Shown here piece by piece: positions 59,908 to 64,000 of a stretch of 64,000 nucleotides of DNA. A program made the translations under genes and the position numbers. Location: contig CM039126.1 of the NCBI GenBank assembly GCA_022036555.1, positions 33,813,925-33,877,924 of the forward strand, in the 5' to 3' direction. Positions within the stretch are counted from its first letter, which is position 1. Every line of letters begins with the position of its first letter. The stretch is from Microstegium vimineum. Its lineage: Eukaryota > Streptophyta > Magnoliopsida > Poales > Poaceae. The notes beneath the pieces were generated by a model. It was not told the origin of the DNA, searched no databases, and was given only the letters and a program-made list of their open reading frames with translations.

Positions 59908-62900
59908 TCATTTTGGTGCGGGAGCTTTCATGACCCTCTTCTCATTACCACTCCGTGCCCAGGGCATCATCTTGCTATGCTTGCAACTGACCTCGGCCAC
60001 CTTGATCTTCTTTTCATGATCAGTAAAAAGCTGGAGCTCCGCGTAGTTGTTGTACTGCTCGGGGCTTTGCACCCCATCAGCTCCCACGATCCGTTGCTTT
60101 CCGGACACGACCACGTGCTTCTTTGTATCAAGTGGATAGATATAGTACGCCACTTGCGCCACATTGGTTGCAAGTACCCATTGGTCGTCTTTGTGGCCTG
60201 TGATTTTGAGGTTCACGATGGTTAACCCATAATTGTCCACTACAACTGATTTCGGATTGACCCAATGGCACTTGAAACCGGTTATGCGTAAGTTGAGTCC
60301 ATAGTCTAGGTCCCATATTTGTTCGATCTGCCCATAGAATTGTGTCCTCTTTTGTGTCAACTCGTCTACGCCCTCGTATCGAACACCGTAGTTTTGTGCC
60401 GCACTCTTGTTGTCCTTGTCTTTCATGTGAAACCTGTACCCTTTCACATCATAACCTTGCCACGTGGTGAGTTGGGTTGACGGGCCTTGCGCAAGCTTCT
60501 TTATAGTGTCACTATCATCGTCATCAAGCGATATTTCTTGCTCTTTGATCCATTGTACAAAACTATTCCTGTGCTCTTTCTGGACCCATTCCTCCGTGCG
60601 CTTTCCATCATGAGCGGTGCGAAGCTCTTCCAGGTGTTGTTCAACGTATTTTTCCATGGTCACCAACTGATGGAGGATGCTATAATGAGCTTCTTCTACC
60701 TCTTTGTTAGGTATATCAGTGCGCACTTTCCGTCCCACGCACCCTGTCCTTCAGTTCTTCCCTCGTGCGGGTGAACAGGCAACCCAATCGCCCTCACGTC
60801 TTTAATGTACCTCATACACCAGTTGATTGACTCCTCGGTTGTGTACACCTCGATCATAGAACCTTCAGGGTAAGCACGGTTATGGACGTACCTGTTCAAG
60901 GTGGACATGAAGCGCTCGTACGTCCACATCTGGTGTAGGTACACTAGGCCCAATTGCTCGATCTGGTCAACCATGTGCATCATCAGGTGTGACATAATAT
61001 CAAAGAAAGCCGGTGGAAAGCACATCTCGAGCTAACAGAGGGTCTCCACGATGAACTCCTTTAAGGCAGGCAACTCTGCCTTATCGATGACCTTCTGCGT
61101 GATGCAGTTAAAGAAGTATGACATACGTGTTATCACCATCTTCACATATTCTGGACTGATAGCTCTTATCAATATTGGAAGGAACACCGTGAGCATGACG
61201 TGACAGTCATGTGAGTTGTAGCCGGTCATTGTGAGGTCTTTCATGGAGACCAGGCTCTTGATGTTGGAGGAGAAACCGGTCGGCACCTTGGTACCCCTCA
61301 TCAATTTGCAAAAGGTCACCTTCTCGGCATGCGTGAGGTTGTATGCAACCAATGGGATATCAACGTTACTGTCCTGAGGCTTTCCAGGGTGGAGTTCCTT
61401 TCTAATGCCCTAGTTCACAAGATCGGTCCGTGACTTGATCCCATCCTTCGTCTTGCCTGGGATGTCTAGCAGAACACCGATCGTGCTCTCAAACACATTC
61501 TTCTCGAGGTGCATGTAGTCGATTTCATGGGGTGTATGTAGTGTTTTCCAGTACGACAGGTACTTGAAGAAGATCGACTTCTTCTTGAAAGGGACAACTG
61601 GGACATCGTCATCAGGAGATGCCTGCTTGTCGTGCTTTTGCTTCCTAGTCGGTTTTGTCCCTTCCTCTGGTGGTTTCTTCTTCTTACCGAACTCGATCTC
61701 ATCCATATCCTTCACCATCTCATACACCTTTGGCCCCCACTTTGTCTGCGGCATTGGAAGTCGTTCTGGCTCATCCTTATTATCAAAGTACTCATTCATA
61801 TCACTTCTTCTATACCTGTGTTTGGCCTTAAGGAACCTTCTATGCCGAGTGTAGACCATCTTGGTGGAACTCGAAAGGTAAGTGTAGCAAGTCCCGTCGA
61901 TGCAAACTACACATCCAGTCTTCCCTTTGATCTGTCCCGATAGTGAGAAGAGACCGGGGTAATCGATGATGGTGACAAAGATGATGGCTTTAAGTGTGAA
62001 GCTCTCCTTTTTGTACGCATCCATCATCTCGACCCTAACATCAAATAGCATCTGCATTTCCTCCATGACCGGCTCTAGTAGGACATCTATATCATTGCCG
62101 GGCTGCCTCGGTCCAGAGATAAGCATCGTCAACATAAGGTACCTGCGCTTCAGACACAACCAGGGAGGTAGGTTGTAGATGCTGAGGACGACTGGCCAAG
62201 TACTGTGTGAGCTGCTTAGTTTACCGAACGGGTTCATCCCATCGGTACTCAACACGAATCGGACATGTCTGGGCTCATCATGAAACTCAGGGTAGTCCTT
62301 ATCGAAATCCTTCCACTGCTGTCCATCGGAGGGGTGTCATAGCTTGCCATCGTTCCTGACCCGATCAGGAGATGCATGCCATGACATCAGCTTCGCATCC
62401 TCTGGATTCCCGAACAGTGCACGCAGACGATCGACCACAGGTAGGTACCACACGGATAGCGTGGGGCTTTTCTTCAGCGTGTAACCTTCTTCTTCCTCGT
62501 CTTGCTGAGCCGAGATCTGCTTGGCCACAACACTTGTCTTCTTCTTGTTGTTGTTTGGAAGATCGTCGTCTGCATCCACGCGACAACCGGCATTCCTCTT
62601 GTACCGACTGAATCCACAGTGTGGACAACTAGTCATGTTCTCATACTTCTCGCCCTGGTACATGATGCAGTGGTTAGGGAAGGCATCAAACTTTCTAACT
62701 TTCATCGCCACTGGACGGATCAGCTTCTTCGCTCGATATGTATTAGCTTGCACCTTGTTACCCGTAGGGTACGTGGTGCCAAGGTAACTTAACAGCTCAT
62801 TGAAGCCAATGTCTGACCAACCATGTCGAGCCTTCAGCATCAGCAGATGGAGGTTGAAACGGAGCGCCGTGCCCCCTCCGGACATTTTCCACCATCCGGG

Positions 62901-63489
62901 TACAGAGGATCAACTGCCGCCTGCTTCATCTCCCTAAAATTCTCCAACCACTTTGGGTTGCCAAACATAACATCATCCTCGTCGATGTGGTTGACTAGAT
63001 CCTTAAAGAGCTGGACATCTTCGGGTTCCCTCAGAGTAGCATCTTCAGTAGTGTCACCGTCATCGGCACCATCATCTGCAATGTTGTCGAGCAGTTCATC
63101 CACTGTGATGTAGTCATGAGAATTGTTCCCGTCGTCGGTGGCAGCTGGCATTGGCACAGAAGCTGGTGGTGTCGAACATGATCTTGGTTGTTCACCGTCG
63201 CCGTCGACGAGCTCACTCCAGATAGACCGCAACTCACATGGAGACTTTGTTCACCATGAGAAGTCCAAACCGTGTAACCCTCCATAAACCCGTTGACAAT
63301 CAGATGTGATTGCACTGTACCATCTGGGTAGCCTCTGAGGTTTCGGCATTTAGAACATGGACATACGGTTGTCGTCCGCTTCAAACTAGCACGATGAGCT
63401 TTCGCAGCTGCCATAAACTTCCTCAATTCGCTAAGGTACCGAAGATCAAGCACTCTATCAATGTGGTACATCCATTCAGACCTGTCCAT
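59908..63489 (-). CDS. TNP2-like CACTA transposase (frame breaks as read)
   Basis: From ATG at 63489: transposase-associated domain (MDRSEWMYHIDRVLD, VCPCSKCRNLRGYPDG, VWTSHGE); transposase_21 core (CPHCGFSRYKRNA, LSVWYLPVVDRL, RFVLSTDGMNPFGKL, IYNLPPWLC, GNDIDVLLEPVMEEM); DUF4218 (KVPTGFSSNIKSLVSMKDLT, HDCHVMLTVFLPI, MCFPPAFFDIMSHLMMHMVD, QMWTYERFMSTL); DUF4216 near the end (GYRFHMKD, RTQFYGQIEQIWDLDYG) and stop at 59908. Breaks: one missing base each at 63246-63248, 62872-62876 and 60742-60744, all homopolymers; in-frame stops at about 62340 (CGA to TGA type), 61412 (CAG to TAG type) and 61034 (CAG to TAG type). TNP2 cuts and joins the element ends. Domain content is complete, unlike the copy at 20378-22385. 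Confidence 0.85.
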
Positions 63490-64000
63490 CGTAGCTTAAC
63501 ACACGACAAAACAACAAAGTGCTATATGAAAAAATAGATCTACTAATAATTCATGAATCTAGACACACATGATGATACATATCGCACTAAAAAGTGAGAA
63601 TAAAAGAGAGAAATAGGTGTGTGAAAGAGCAATCATGTACCTCTTATTGTCCTCTCCTCCCCAATTCAAAGCTCTAAAACTCAATTTGATGATTTAGTGA
63701 AAAATTCGGCAATAACTCCGCCCCCAACAAGATGAGAGATCGATCAAGACAAAACTTTAGCCACACCAGTGAATCTAGATTAAAAAACATAGGTTTTATA
63801 TGATCTAGTACATGGATCTATGAAGAATCTAGACTAAAACACAAACTAGATCTAGATCCATGTATGGTGGATCCCATGGATCTAGATCTAGATCCACATG
63901 AGGAATTGCACTAAAAAGAGAGAAAACGAGGGAGAAAGAGGGGTGGGAAAGCAATCATGTACCTCTATTTGTGTCCTACTCCCCCAAATCAAAGCTCTAA
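63490..64000. repeat. 5' non-coding part of CACTA element with 322-bp tandem repeat
   Basis: gcaatcatgtacctct followed by ...caaagctctaa occurs at 63629-63680 and again at 63951-64000 (period 322 bp). Between them lies a stretch dense in tagatctagatccatg palindromes (63840-63900). More copies may follow outside the window. Confidence 0.7.

Larger units (their letters stand above)
54142..64000 (-). mobile_element. Large CACTA (En/Spm) element with TNP2 and a Ulp1-bearing gene; 5' end beyond window
   Basis: CACTACTACA at 54142 is the terminal inverted repeat of the 3' end in the element's own (minus) sense. Subterminal repeats follow to 54425. Two genes run on the minus strand: TNP2 transposase (63489 to 59908), then a Transposase_24/Ulp1-like gene (58284 to 54753). 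The opposite terminus is not reached by 64000. A block of the subterminal motif also lies between the two genes (59640-59770). Confidence 0.8.

Overview
The window looks like repeat-rich nuclear DNA of a grass (Poaceae, probably panicoid; the genus cannot be read from the sequence). The evidence is the transposon content: Sirevirus-type Copia LTRs, Athila-like and Reina-like Ty3/Gypsy elements, very long (>3 kb) TGTAACACCC-type solo LTRs, CACTA elements with TNP2, a tRNA-derived SINE and several MITEs. The only recognisable host-type coding sequences are two ATL-type RING-H2 ubiquitin ligase genes. Both are broken as read.

Layout. 1-17405 is a nested block. The base layer is the 3' part of a Sirevirus-like Copia element (coding remnant 4268-5913, polypurine tracts, 3' LTR from 6337 to 17405). 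It is interrupted by (i) an Athila-like element of which only the 3' internal part and 3' LTR lie in the window (1-4267), (ii) an inverted solo LTR of that same family (6400-7984), and (iii) a complete 7.9-kb non-autonomous LTR element (8473-16378) with a perfect AGCAT target duplication. 17406-19440 holds an ATL RING-H2 gene. 19441-22819 is a TNP2-only CACTA element with both termini. 24640-36000 is a second nest: Athila-like gag (minus), Sirevirus LTR pieces, two >3.3-kb solo LTRs in opposite orientation, and a minus-strand Copia fragment whose LTR contains a SINE and a MITE. 36000-45900 is mostly AT-rich intergenic sequence with MITEs, tandem repeats and one possible spliced locus on the minus strand (about 40170-42890). 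45913-46409 is a second ATL fragment, joined directly to a 5'-truncated Reina-like Gypsy element (46411-51778) that carries a Sirevirus solo LTR. From 54142 to the window end lies a large minus-strand CACTA element that leaves the window. It contains TNP2 and a second gene combining a Transposase_24-like region with a Ulp1/C48 SUMO-protease-like domain.

How the parts relate. Nearly everything is mobile DNA. No element is fully intact, but the CACTA element at 54142-64000 is the best preserved system: its terminus, subterminal repeats, transposase and Ulp1-bearing accessory gene are all visible. Most frame breaks in its genes, in both ATL genes and in the Reina polyprotein can be explained by one missing base in a homopolymer. 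Base-level sequence error should therefore be excluded before calling these genes dead. Many in-frame stops in the retroelements instead look like C-to-T changes in CAG or CGA codons, the pattern expected of methylated, silenced transposons.
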